Of a stretch of 15,626 nt of DNA, positions 6,438 through 13,095 are shown in pieces (the stretch's first letter is position 1; every line of letters begins with the position of its first letter). A model generated the notes under the pieces. The model worked only from the letters and a program-made list of their open reading frames with translations, searched no databases and was not told where the DNA came from. Made by a program: the position numbers and the translations under genes. Where the stretch lies: positions 1 to 15,626 of the forward strand of contig CAZUVM010000248.1 in assembly GCA_964623885.1 (NCBI GenBank), in the 5' to 3' direction. The stretch is from CAZUVM01 sp964623885 (lineage in GTDB: Bacteria; Verrucomicrobiota; Verrucomicrobiia; Limisphaerales; UBA8199).

Positions 6438-7063
6438 GCCGGGCGGAGGATGCGGTAGTGCTGGTCGAACAGTGCGCGGTTTGGGTCCGGTTTGGCGGTT
6501 GGCTGCGCGGCAGGGCCAGTGCCGTCGATGATCGCTAACTGGATCACTTTGGCTTCGAGCAGTCGCGCCAACACCATGGGATCGGTATGCACCCCCATTT
6601 TGTCACCCAGCGATGCCGTGGCCACGACCAGCACGGGCGGATGCGGAGTCGTCAGCCGGCTCACATCGCCTTCCTTCAGCAGAGGCGCTCCGACGAGCGA
6701 GATCACCGCACCGGCGTTGGCGGATTTTTCCATCGCGTCAAAAAAGTCGGCAGCTTTAAGGCCAACCTCGCCCGACAGCATGGGATTACCGAGGTTGGCG
6801 GTCTTCACGGAATTCAGCGTCGCTTTTCGCTTCTTCAGCGCCGCGCGCAAAGCTTGCTCGGCCGTCGACGGCGGTCCCCAGGAATTGTCATGAGTGATCA
6901 GCGTGATTAAATGGTTGGGTCCGGCCAGGCGAACCGTCTCTTCGGCCAGCACCTCGCCGAGGGCCTCGCTCGGTCCCACAAGCACCTGGACTTCTTTTGG
7001 CCGGCAACCGGGCAGCAGCAGGAGCAGCAGGAGCAGCAGGAGCGCGAGACTAATCCGGCGCAT
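6422..7063 (-). CDS. Lipoprotein of unknown function, overlapping a prepilin-like gene
   Basis: The 213-residue product starts at ATG 7063 (MRRISLA, then ten Leu, then PGC). It has a textbook lipoprotein signal: basic N-terminus, poly-Leu core and lipobox LPGC with Cys20. The mature part is alpha/beta-like: VQVLVGPSEALGEVLAEE, HLITLITHDNSWGPPSTAEQALRAALKKRK, DFFDAMEKSANAGAVISLVG, HPPVLVVATASLGDKMG, VIQLAIIDG. Alternating strands and helices resemble periplasmic sugar-binding folds, but this is only an impression. The start lies inside the end of the upstream prepilin-like gene (14-base overlap), so translational coupling is likely. The last residues (EETR and the TAA stop) fall inside a repeat unit, so the original end may have been lost. 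The very long frame extending to 7222 is an antisense-free shadow within the prepilin gene and was rejected. Confidence 0.75.
   Translation of the reverse strand: MRRISLALLLLLLLLLLPGCRPKEVQVLVGPSEALGEVLAEETVRLAGPNHLITLITHDNSWGPPSTAEQALRAALKKRKATLNSVKTANLGNPMLSGEVGLKAADFFDAMEKSANAGAVISLVGAPLLKEGDVSRLTTPHPPVLVVATASLGDKMGVHTDPMVLARLLEAKVIQLAIIDGTGPAAQPTAKPDPNRALFDQHYRILRPAEETR
7016..7042. repeat. 9-bp tandem repeat (CAGCAGGAG x3) inside the lipoprotein signal sequence
   Basis: Three perfect copies of CAGCAGGAG (CTCCTGCTG on the coding strand) encode nine of the ten consecutive leucines of the signal peptide core. Gain or loss of one unit would add or remove three Leu without shifting the frame. 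Confidence 0.9.
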
Positions 7064-7802
7064 TCTGGTAATTGTAAGAAGCAGGAATACTCGCAGTATC
7101 GTACGTGAAGGGCGCGTCGCCATTGGGCAAAGATGGGTTGTAATAGATTTTGATGTAGGCGACATGGCCGTCGACGAAGCTGACGTTGTCGATGGCATCT
7201 TTGTAAGAAATGTCCCTGTCACCGGTCCGGCTGCTGTGCCACGAGTAGCTCCAGTGGATGGGCCATTCGGACATCAGCCAGGTGCGCGAAGGGTGCAGGA
7301 CATTAGGCAATGAGAGGTCGAGCAGGTTGTTCTTGGGATTGCCGCGGTTGTCGCAGCCGTTAAAGACGTAGCTCCCGTAATCGAGCACTGGGTTATCGTG
7401 ATGCGGAATTGGAAAACCGTAATCCTTCCAGCCGCGATCTTTGGCACACTGAAAAACCATCTGGTTGCTGACCGAATTCTTGAGTGCGCCAGCGTAGGTC
7501 TTATCGAGTTCTTTGTACCACCACCAGACGTCCTTGTGGCCAGAGTACCACCAAATGCCGGTATCCGGCACGCTGTCACGGCCGGGCGTCCTTTCGCGGT
7601 TATCCCCGCAATAAAGGACCATGGCCAGATTGAGCTGCTTGAGGTTGGACAGGCACTGGGTCTGAATGGCCTTTTGCTTTGATTTAGCAAGCGCCGGCAG
7701 GAGCATCGCGGCAAGAATAGCAATGATGGCAATCACCACCAGCAGTTCGATCAGGGTGAACGCTCGGCTGTTCGTGCGCCGGACGATTCGAGGATCTTTC
7801 AT
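7050..7802 (-). CDS. Type II secretion/pilin-like prepilin, 5' partner of the lipoprotein gene
   Basis: The 250-residue product starts at ATG 7802 (MKDPRIVRRTNSRA|FTLIELLVV). A TTG eight codons upstream is possible but adds nothing. The leader is 14 residues, the predicted cut is between Ala14 and Phe15, Glu19 is at mature +5, and the helix IAIIAILAAMLLPALAKSKQKA follows, the commonest verrucomicrobial version. The body has CLSNLKQLNLAMVLYCGDN, many Trp and Tyr (GIWWYSGHKDVWWWYKEL), YVFNGCDNRGNP and VSFVDGHVAYIK (the DGH motif). The stop codon (TAG, 7050-7052) lies beyond the start of the downstream lipoprotein gene, so the two are probably one transcript. Role: membrane-anchored or pseudopilus-like surface protein; specific function unknown. 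Confidence 0.9.
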   Translation of the reverse strand: MKDPRIVRRTNSRAFTLIELLVVIAIIAILAAMLLPALAKSKQKAIQTQCLSNLKQLNLAMVLYCGDNRERTPGRDSVPDTGIWWYSGHKDVWWWYKELDKTYAGALKNSVSNQMVFQCAKDRGWKDYGFPIPHHDNPVLDYGSYVFNGCDNRGNPKNNLLDLSLPNVLHPSRTWLMSEWPIHWSYSWHSSRTGDRDISYKDAIDNVSFVDGHVAYIKIYYNPSLPNGDAPFTYDTASIPASYNYQNAPD

Positions 7803-7932
7803 AAGCTCATTGAGCCCATACAGCAATGCCGAACCGGATTCAGGGTTTGCTGATCATCGGTGAGGGGATGGATAAAGTCAAACGCGGACGAGGGACCGGC
7901 TGTGATTGAAACTGATGGGCAATAAACCGCAG

Positions 7933-7973
7933 CGCAGCCGTCCCGGCTGCGAGTTCAAGGGGCGTCCCGCCCC
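7933..7973. repeat. REP-like tandem hairpins with TCC loops
   Basis: Hairpin A: CGCAGCCG (7933-7940), TCC, CGGCTGCG (7944-7951), eight perfect pairs. Hairpin B: GGGGCG (7959-7964), TCC, CGCCCC (7968-7973), six perfect pairs. They share the TCC loop but no stem sequence, and are separated by AGTTCAA. Confidence 0.8.
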
Positions 7974-8060
7974 GATTTGTGGCGGCGAGACGTCACCATG
8001 AACCGCACGCGTAGACGCACGCGCTTGCCGTCCGTCGTTTAGATCACACCCCGAACGAAC

Positions 8061-8090
8061 GGAATGCGAGCCGTCCCCGCTCGCAGCATA
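8061..8090. repeat. REP-like hairpin, TCC-loop family (GCGAGC type, one mispair)
   Basis: GCGAGCCG (8066-8073), TCC, CCGCTCGC (8077-8084), with one C-C mispair. It is followed by AGC as in the copies at 9589 and 15458, and preceded by GGAAT. Confidence 0.7.
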
Positions 8091-8195
8091 GCTCTACGAA
8101 ACGACCGCATTCGACCCAGCCAAGCCTCAACCGCATCTTTTGCTGCTGCGCCCCGGAACGCCGCGCGGTCCGGCAGTTGTAAAAGAGATAGCTGT

Positions 8196-9275
8196 CTAAT
8201 TGTTAAACGACACGTCCAATTGGTGTGTCAGGCTGGCATGGATTACCACGTCGCCGTCCCAGTCTGTGGCGTAGATCTTCTTTTTGATCTGGTAAGAAGA
8301 AAACTTCTTTGAGGCCGTGGCAACTTTCTCACGTGGCGCATCGGAGCGCGTGCCGCTGATGTGCGCGCTTAGCATATCAATGGTGCTCTTGCGCGGATGT
8401 CCATAGTAATACGTCGTGAAGTTTCCGCCGCCAGTCTTCCCAAAATCCCAATGCCCGACCGAGATAACTGCCATGGCCGGATGGATTGCGGTGATCAAGT
8501 CCTCCGTGATGCCGTTGTCCGATCCGTGATGCCCGACATGCCAAACGTCCGCGCCGAATAGCTTGTCGTAATTAGCCTGCGGCCCATACAAACCGAGCAG
8601 GCTCGTGATGGCCGGAACCTCCATGTCGCCCGTAAAGAAGAACGACGATTGGCCGAAATCAACCCGGATAACCAGGCTGTGATTGTTTTTGTCATTAAGC
8701 TCGGTAGCGGTCCAGTCAGGGTCGGTATCCCACTGACCGGAGAAGATCGTGATGACCGGGTCACAGGTGGGGCACTTCAATGGATCTATCACATCATCCG
8801 TGATGCCCTTGTGTTGGCCAGCGATCTCGATGTCGCTGTTCACGATTTGCCGGGTGATAATGTTGTTGGTTTGTGCGAACGCGCGAAGCCATTTCACATT
8901 GGCAATGCCGGAACCGGCAGTCTGGCCATTGTCTATGTATCGTTTGATCGTGAAGTTCTGCGCCACCAGTTTGAGCGCATAAGTGTGGTCGATATGCGGA
9001 TGCGTAACGTACACGGCTTCCAGGGTATTATGTAAGTCTGGGTGGGCCTGGAAAAAACCTTTGAGGTATTGGACCAGATGATTGGCAAACGTGTCGTCTT
9101 GCGCCCCGGCATCAATCAGCAATGCGCCGCAGGGGAACTCCAGCAGCGTGGCGTCGGCCTGGCCGACCTTGATGAAGTGCGCCGCCATTTTGGGTGTGTC
9201 CTGCCCGAATACCAGCCAACAACTGGTGAGCAATGCGAACCCGGCAACAGAAACGAAACGGAACGTCTTTTTCAT
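8196..9275 (-). CDS. Exported ComEC/Rec2-like metallo-beta-lactamase-fold hydrolase
   Basis: The 359-residue product has a signal peptide (MKKTFRFVSVAGFALLTSCWLVFGQ). LTSC at 16-19 also fits a lipobox, so it is either a secreted protein or a lipoprotein. The fold markers are in order: HFIKVGQADATLLEF and ALLIDAGAQDD (strands before the active site), the zinc motif THPHIDH (His92, His94, Asp96, His97), SSFFFTGDMEVPA (Asp217) and DVWHVGHHGSDNGI (His249/His250). The VGQADATLL...HHGS combination is that of the ComEC C-terminal nuclease-like branch, not of beta-lactamases. No ComEC membrane domain is present. With the metal ligands intact, a phosphodiesterase or nuclease-type activity outside the cytoplasm is plausible, but the substrate is not evident. 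A good ribosome binding site precedes ATG 9275. It appears to be a single gene. Confidence 0.85.
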   Translation of the reverse strand: MKKTFRFVSVAGFALLTSCWLVFGQDTPKMAAHFIKVGQADATLLEFPCGALLIDAGAQDDTFANHLVQYLKGFFQAHPDLHNTLEAVYVTHPHIDHTYALKLVAQNFTIKRYIDNGQTAGSGIANVKWLRAFAQTNNIITRQIVNSDIEIAGQHKGITDDVIDPLKCPTCDPVITIFSGQWDTDPDWTATELNDKNNHSLVIRVDFGQSSFFFTGDMEVPAITSLLGLYGPQANYDKLFGADVWHVGHHGSDNGITEDLITAIHPAMAVISVGHWDFGKTGGGNFTTYYYGHPRKSTIDMLSAHISGTRSDAPREKVATASKKFSSYQIKKKIYATDWDGDVVIHASLTHQLDVSFNN

Positions 9276-9279
9276 GATT

Positions 9280-9284
9280 CCTTT
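9280..9284 (-). promoter_or_regulatory. Ribosome binding site of the MBL-fold gene
   Basis: On the minus strand AAAGG lies 4 bases before ATG 9275 (AAAGGAATCATG) and supports that start. Confidence 0.6.
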
Positions 9285-9463
9285 CGGTTTAGTGGTTGCC
9301 CTCCGCTCGAATGAAGCTGAGTGCGGAGGTTAAGGCGATTACACACCTACACTGCACAGTCGGCAAGCAGTTAATGCCAGAGACTCGCGCCACGTCGGCT
9401 CGTGGCTTTAACGCCATGAAAAAACGCGTTACTTTTGGCCATGCGCGTAAATGTATAGGGTAG

Positions 9464-9574
9464 ATGATGACAGATGATACGAGATTACTGCGCGAGTTTG
9501 TCGAGCGAGGCAACGAGGAGGCTTTCGCGACAATCGTATCTCGATATATCAACCTGGTCTACTCCGTCGGTCAA
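9464..9574 (+). pseudogene. ECF-type RNA polymerase sigma factor, truncated N-terminal remnant
   Basis: The frame starts at 9464 or 9467 with MTDDTRLLREFVERGNEEAFATIVSRY and NLVYSV, the region 2.1 start typical of verrucomicrobial ECF sigma factors (LL-x-x-F/Y-x-x-x-x-x-EEAF-x-x-L/I-V-x-x-Y-x-x-LVYS). After NLVYSV an intact gene would continue with region 2.2. Here the sequence instead runs into an interspersed repeat sharing its start with one at 15444, and the frame goes on as Ala/Gly/Arg-rich nonsense to 9880. Regions 2.2-4 were not found in any downstream frame in the window. Only about 35 codons remain, so the protein cannot bind -10 or -35 elements. An intact gene of the same family elsewhere in the genome is likely. 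Confidence 0.75.
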
Positions 9575-9634
9575 AATGCTGGCGGAGCGCGAGCGGTCCC
9601 CGCTCGCAGCGGCCGGAATGGTGCCCGCGTGGAA
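9575..9634. repeat. Interspersed repeat with GCGAGCGG/CCGCTCGC hairpin, copy in the sigma remnant
   Basis: It starts AATGCTGGCGGA. The hairpin is GCGAGCGG (9589-9596), TCC, CCGCTCGC (9600-9607), eight perfect pairs. It continues AGCGGCCGGAATGGTGCCCG, matching 15477-15496 closely. The repeat may extend further right (to about 9760), but only the left ~55 bases have a second copy in this window. Confidence 0.8.
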
Positions 9635-9774
9635 ACTGCGACCTGGCCATGCGGTGTTCCGGTCCAACTTCATCGTTCAGCGAAGGAAAATGCTCCCGTG
9701 GTCGCCCAGGTTATGACCGATTTGCGTGGCCTCCGATTCACGCCTCTCGAAGGTGAACATGCGCCAATGCTGAA

Positions 9775-9798
9775 CGCCCCTTGCCGGAGCAAGGGGCG
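9775..9798. repeat. Perfect 10-bp hairpin
   Basis: CGCCCCTTGC (9775-9784) and GCAAGGGGCG (9789-9798) pair perfectly around CGGA. It is preceded by AATGCTGAA, which echoes the AATGCTG that opens the repeats at 9575 and 15444. No T-run follows, so it is not a standard intrinsic terminator. Confidence 0.6.
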
Positions 9799-10362
9799 TG
9801 CATCACAGATTGATTATCCGTTTCTTCCCGCCGGTTGTACAACCCTGACCTGCTCGGCAGTTGGAAAGTCTTTCGAATAGACTGTCTTTTCATGGTTCGA
9901 CTCATGGCCTTTGCATAGGCCGTGCCATGCCGCAATCGAACCCGAACGCATCGCACAAAGGCGGCCCTCTAAAGAGCGACACTCAATTGAACTCGCCAGG
10001 CAGAATGGCCTGCGCCAGAAGGAAATCGTCCGTTCCAGTGGCAGCAGTTCTCGCGAGGTTCTGATCCCAGGCGCGAGACGGTCTGCCGACACCAGCTTCG
10101 CTGCAAACGGACCGCGGACGGTCCGAAACCGGACTCTCGGATTATCTCTACGAATCGAAATTTGAGACGAAGAGAGGGGCCCGGATACCCGAGCCGCTCA
10201 TGCACGTTTACAGGTTTTAATAACTAACGCTTGCTGCTGATCATTTTTGAACGCCTCCCGCCGCCACCTTTTGATCCTTCTCCGTTGCCATCTTTCTTTG
10301 GCCCATCGGTTGCCTATGTATCGACTGCGCCTTGCGCCTTCTCAATGAGAAATAAAAAATGC
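9799..10362. other. 564-base gap without a convincing gene
   Basis: Between the sigma-factor remnant and the SGNH gene. Short frames on both strands (for example a minus-strand stretch ending KTVYSKDFPTAEQVRVV near 9815-9900) have some protein-like texture but lack starts and homologous-looking motifs; they may be decayed gene ends. The 3' side (10206-10362) is less GC-rich, with iterated TGCTCAAT/TTCTCAAT near 10340-10381. No RNA gene was recognised. Confidence 0.5.
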
Positions 10363-11463
10363 TCAATGCTCAATTCTCAATGAGTTAATTTCGAATTCCG
10401 ACCTCTTCCCTCCTTCCCTTCGACTCTCCGACCCTCGTCCCGTTGGCGTCGGTTCCGAGCGCTCCAGCAGCGGGGCCAGCTCTCTCGCCAGCGCGGCTGT
10501 AAACCGTTTCTGGCCCTCGACATTCAAGTGGCGTTTATCCCCGAAATATAAATCCGGCCAGGTGGGTGGCAGGTTCGTGAGGAGCGCGCCCGCGTGGATG
10601 CATCGGCCCCAATACCGAAGCAGTTCGAGCCGCCGCGTTTGTTCATCCGGATCCCGGTAGCTCCACGGTCCCGGCGTAAATCCCACGATTAATTCCGCGT
10701 CGGACGGAACATGTTGGCGAAAGGCGTCTGCATCGAATTCGCAATCCTTCGCGCTTGCCCAGGGATGCGGCGACCACTTGCGTGGCGGCGCAACGGTGCC
10801 GAAAACCACCGAGCTCCCTTGATGCGCGTTCAAGTATGCTTCCAGTTCGGAACAAAAGCCAAAACGTGTCGTGCCTTCCCCTTTGCCTTCCAGCGGTTTC
10901 TCGAAAACATGATCGATCATGTTTTCCCGAATCACCTCCAGCCCCAGCCGGCCCGTCAGCCACCCCCCATCTCCCGCAGCGTTGCCCGGGTTCCGGGAGT
11001 GATAACGAATGCTGTTCCAGATCTCTTCCCAGCTCGGATACATGTGTCTCGTTAGCTTTTCCGGAGTCACCAGCAACACCACCATGCGATCGCGAAGCGG
11101 ATTCGCCGCCGCAAAATCCGATAGCATTCGACCATAATCATCGAGCCGAAACCAAATCGGCAGCGCGAGGTTGATGACCGAGGGTTGGTGCAATAGCTCG
11201 CGAGACAAAGTCGGGGCATCGACCCCGAACATGCAGGTCGAATCGCCAAGGAGAACAATCTGAGCGTGGTTTGTAGCGGAAGCCGCGCGGGCCTGGTGCG
11301 CCAGGAAGGCGCCGTTGAGATCCTGTTCAGCCGCTTTGGCCGGCAGCAGTGACAGCCAGGCGGCGGCTTTCAGCCCGATGATAATCAATCCCACGCCAGC
11401 CAGCGTCGGCAGAACAGCGCGGACAGCCTCCGCGATTTTGATCTGGTATTGGTGACTTCGCAT
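10363..11463 (-). CDS. Membrane-anchored SGNH/GDS-type protein, partner of the MBOAT acyltransferase
   Basis: The 366-residue product starts at ATG 11463 (MRSHQYQIKI). The frame upstream of this lies inside the MBOAT gene and is a shadow. One N-terminal membrane segment (about 13-41) is followed by an extracytoplasmic domain beginning AQIVLLGDSTCMFGVDAP. GDS gives candidate nucleophile Ser75, and FGDKRHLNVEGQKRF gives Asp309 and His312, the D-x-x-H of SGNH hydrolases. In alginate and related systems, AlgX/AlgJ/DltD-like SGNH proteins receive acyl groups exported by the MBOAT protein and place them on a polysaccharide. The start is 5 bases past the MBOAT stop, so the two are one operon. The last ~30 residues (EPTPTGRGSESRREGGKRSEF...RIEH) are low-complexity and run into an AT-rich iterated sequence, so the true C-terminus may have been replaced. 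Confidence 0.8.
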   Translation of the reverse strand: MRSHQYQIKIAEAVRAVLPTLAGVGLIIIGLKAAAWLSLLPAKAAEQDLNGAFLAHQARAASATNHAQIVLLGDSTCMFGVDAPTLSRELLHQPSVINLALPIWFRLDDYGRMLSDFAAANPLRDRMVVLLVTPEKLTRHMYPSWEEIWNSIRYHSRNPGNAAGDGGWLTGRLGLEVIRENMIDHVFEKPLEGKGEGTTRFGFCSELEAYLNAHQGSSVVFGTVAPPRKWSPHPWASAKDCEFDADAFRQHVPSDAELIVGFTPGPWSYRDPDEQTRRLELLRYWGRCIHAGALLTNLPPTWPDLYFGDKRHLNVEGQKRFTAALARELAPLLERSEPTPTGRGSESRREGGKRSEFEINSLRIEH

Positions 11464-11468
11464 CCGCC

Positions 11469-12869
11469 TCAAAACTGGAAGTAAATAAACGTCGTCGGGT
11501 CCTGGCGCCAAAAGACAACGATCATCACCAACAGCGCGGCTTGCAGCGCCGCTCTTGACCACACCGATAATCGCATCGGCGCATTGAGATCTTTCGACCG
11601 CCACTGCCACAGTTCCATCCCCACGAGGGGGCTGGCCAGGAGCAGCAGATCGCGCAGGTAGATTGTCCACCATCGCGGCAGCGAAAAACTCGCGAGCGAA
11701 ACAGTGAGCTGCATCACCTGATGCAAAGAACCGGCTCGGAAAAGCAGCCAACCGTAAAGCACGAACGATTGCGTCAGCAACCATCCCAGCCAGAACGGTA
11801 TTACCATCCAGCCTGGCCGGTAACGCCTCCATAAATGATTCACGATCAAACCCAATCCGTGCCATACACCCCAAAACACGAAAGTCACCGAAGCCCCGTG
11901 CCAGAGCCCGCCTAACAGCATGGTGATTCCAAGATTTAAACACGTGCGCGCGGTCGTTGTTCGGCTGCCGCCCAAAGGCACATAAAGATAGTCGCGCAGC
12001 CAGGTGGACAAGCTGATGTGCCATCGGCGCCAGAAATCGCGCAGGCTGGTGGCGAAGTAAGGCAGATTGAAATTCAACGTCAGATGGAAGCCAATCAACC
12101 GCGAGATCCCGATGGCGATATCGGAATACCCCGAGAAATCACAATAGATTTGCAGCGCGAAAGCGATCGTTCCGAGCACGATGGCGGGTCCGGAAGTGAT
12201 ATTGTGCTGGTAGATCAACTCCACCAGCGGCGCCAGGCTATCAGCCACAACCACCTTCTTGAACATTCCCCATAACGCCAGCCAGATCCCCAATTCGACG
12301 TCTTCTCGCGTAATCGTCAGAGGCCGCGCGAACTGCGGCAGCAAGGTTGTGCCTCGCTGGATCGGGCCCGCTACCAGGTGCGGGAAGAAAGAGACATAGC
12401 CCAGGAACCCAAGCAAATCGTGGGTGGCGGGGATCTGCCGCCGATACACGTCCACCACATAGCTCATCGATTGAAACGTATAGAACGAGATGCCCACCGG
12501 CAGAACCAGCTCCCAACCTTGCCAGTGCGTCTGCATCCCAAACTGCGCCAGCAATCCCTCGAAGCTCTCGCGAAAGAAATTGTAGTATTTAAAAATCCCC
12601 AGCACGCCCAGGTTCAAAGCTATACTGGTGGCGACGAGCGCACGGCGGCGGCCCTCCTGACTCGTCCGGCCAATCAGCCATCCAACGCTAAAGTCCAGGA
12701 CGCTGGTGAAAAACAGCAACGCGCAAAAACGATGGTCCCAAAAACTGTAAAAGACATAGCCGGCCACCACGAGCAGCAGATTGCGCAAGTACATCTGCCC
12801 GCTGGCCAGGAGGTAACCCACATAAAAAAGGCCAAAAAAGAGCAGGAAATCCGTGGAATTGAAAAGCAT
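11469..12869 (-). CDS. MBOAT-family membrane O-acyltransferase (AlgI/DltB-like)
   Basis: The 466-residue polytopic membrane protein starts at ATG 12869 (MLFNSTDFLLFFGLFY, the usual MBOAT start); an in-frame TTG six codons earlier is less likely. It has about ten hydrophobic segments. Family signatures: FKYYNFF, VLPVGISFYTFQSMSYVVDVYR, FFPHLVAGPIQR, LQIYCDFSGYSDIAIGISR, LRDFWRRWHISLSTWLRDYL and YVPLGG, then GGLWHGASVTFVFWGVWHG, whose WHG His (residue 324) is the proposed catalytic residue; the RRWH His is residue 284. Role: transfer of an acyl group, typically acetyl, across the cytoplasmic membrane to a partner that modifies an extracellular polysaccharide. It is the first gene of the pair with the SGNH protein downstream. 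No polymer synthesis genes are in the window, so the polysaccharide is unknown. Confidence 0.93.
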   Translation of the reverse strand: MLFNSTDFLLFFGLFYVGYLLASGQMYLRNLLLVVAGYVFYSFWDHRFCALLFFTSVLDFSVGWLIGRTSQEGRRRALVATSIALNLGVLGIFKYYNFFRESFEGLLAQFGMQTHWQGWELVLPVGISFYTFQSMSYVVDVYRRQIPATHDLLGFLGYVSFFPHLVAGPIQRGTTLLPQFARPLTITREDVELGIWLALWGMFKKVVVADSLAPLVELIYQHNITSGPAIVLGTIAFALQIYCDFSGYSDIAIGISRLIGFHLTLNFNLPYFATSLRDFWRRWHISLSTWLRDYLYVPLGGSRTTTARTCLNLGITMLLGGLWHGASVTFVFWGVWHGLGLIVNHLWRRYRPGWMVIPFWLGWLLTQSFVLYGWLLFRAGSLHQVMQLTVSLASFSLPRWWTIYLRDLLLLASPLVGMELWQWRSKDLNAPMRLSVWSRAALQAALLVMIVVFWRQDPTTFIYFQF

Positions 12870-13095
12870 GCCTTGTAAACCGTTCAAACGATGGGGCTAG
12901 GCGCCTCCCACCGCAATGGGGAGTCAGAGCCGACCGATCTGGGGTCTCACCCGATTTAGAACCCATCTCATAAATAGGGAATGGGTGCGCTGAGCTCTGG
13001 CATGTTCTGAACGTGGCTTCGGTGAGTCAATTTCAGACGTAGCTAAGGCAATTTTGGCCCCACATAGTTGGGTTCTCCGCAATGTGCCGCGCGAC

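Larger units (their letters stand above)
7803..8195. other. 393-base gap holding REP-like hairpins, no gene seen
   Basis: This is the space between the metallo-beta-lactamase-fold gene and the prepilin-like gene, both on the minus strand. It contains the hairpin pair at 7933-7973 and the related hairpin at 8061-8090, both listed separately. Near the 3' end, AGAGATAGCTGTCT (about 8184-8197) is a near-palindrome overlapping the stop of the MBL gene. I found no protein-like frame. Confidence 0.6.

Noticed and set aside
9389..9463. Promoter or operator before the sigma remnant (GCCACG/CGTGGC inverted repeat, 9389-9406)
   Set aside because: The stem is only 6 bp and no -35/-10 pair can be defended by eye.
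9775..9798. Intrinsic terminator
   Set aside because: The hairpin is perfect but no T-run follows on either strand, and no intact gene ends beside it.
9880..9960. Possible tRNA (GGTTCGACTC near 9894 and hairpin-like neighbours)
   Set aside because: No acceptor stem, D arm or anticodon arm could be fitted around it.
9814..10205. Short minus- and plus-strand frames with some protein-like texture
   Set aside because: No start with a ribosome binding site, no domain motif, and three frames compete; not enough to call a gene.
11464..12024. Upstream extension of the SGNH frame by 187 codons
   Set aside because: This stretch is an alternate frame inside the MBOAT gene, which has clear family motifs; the real SGNH start is ATG 11463.
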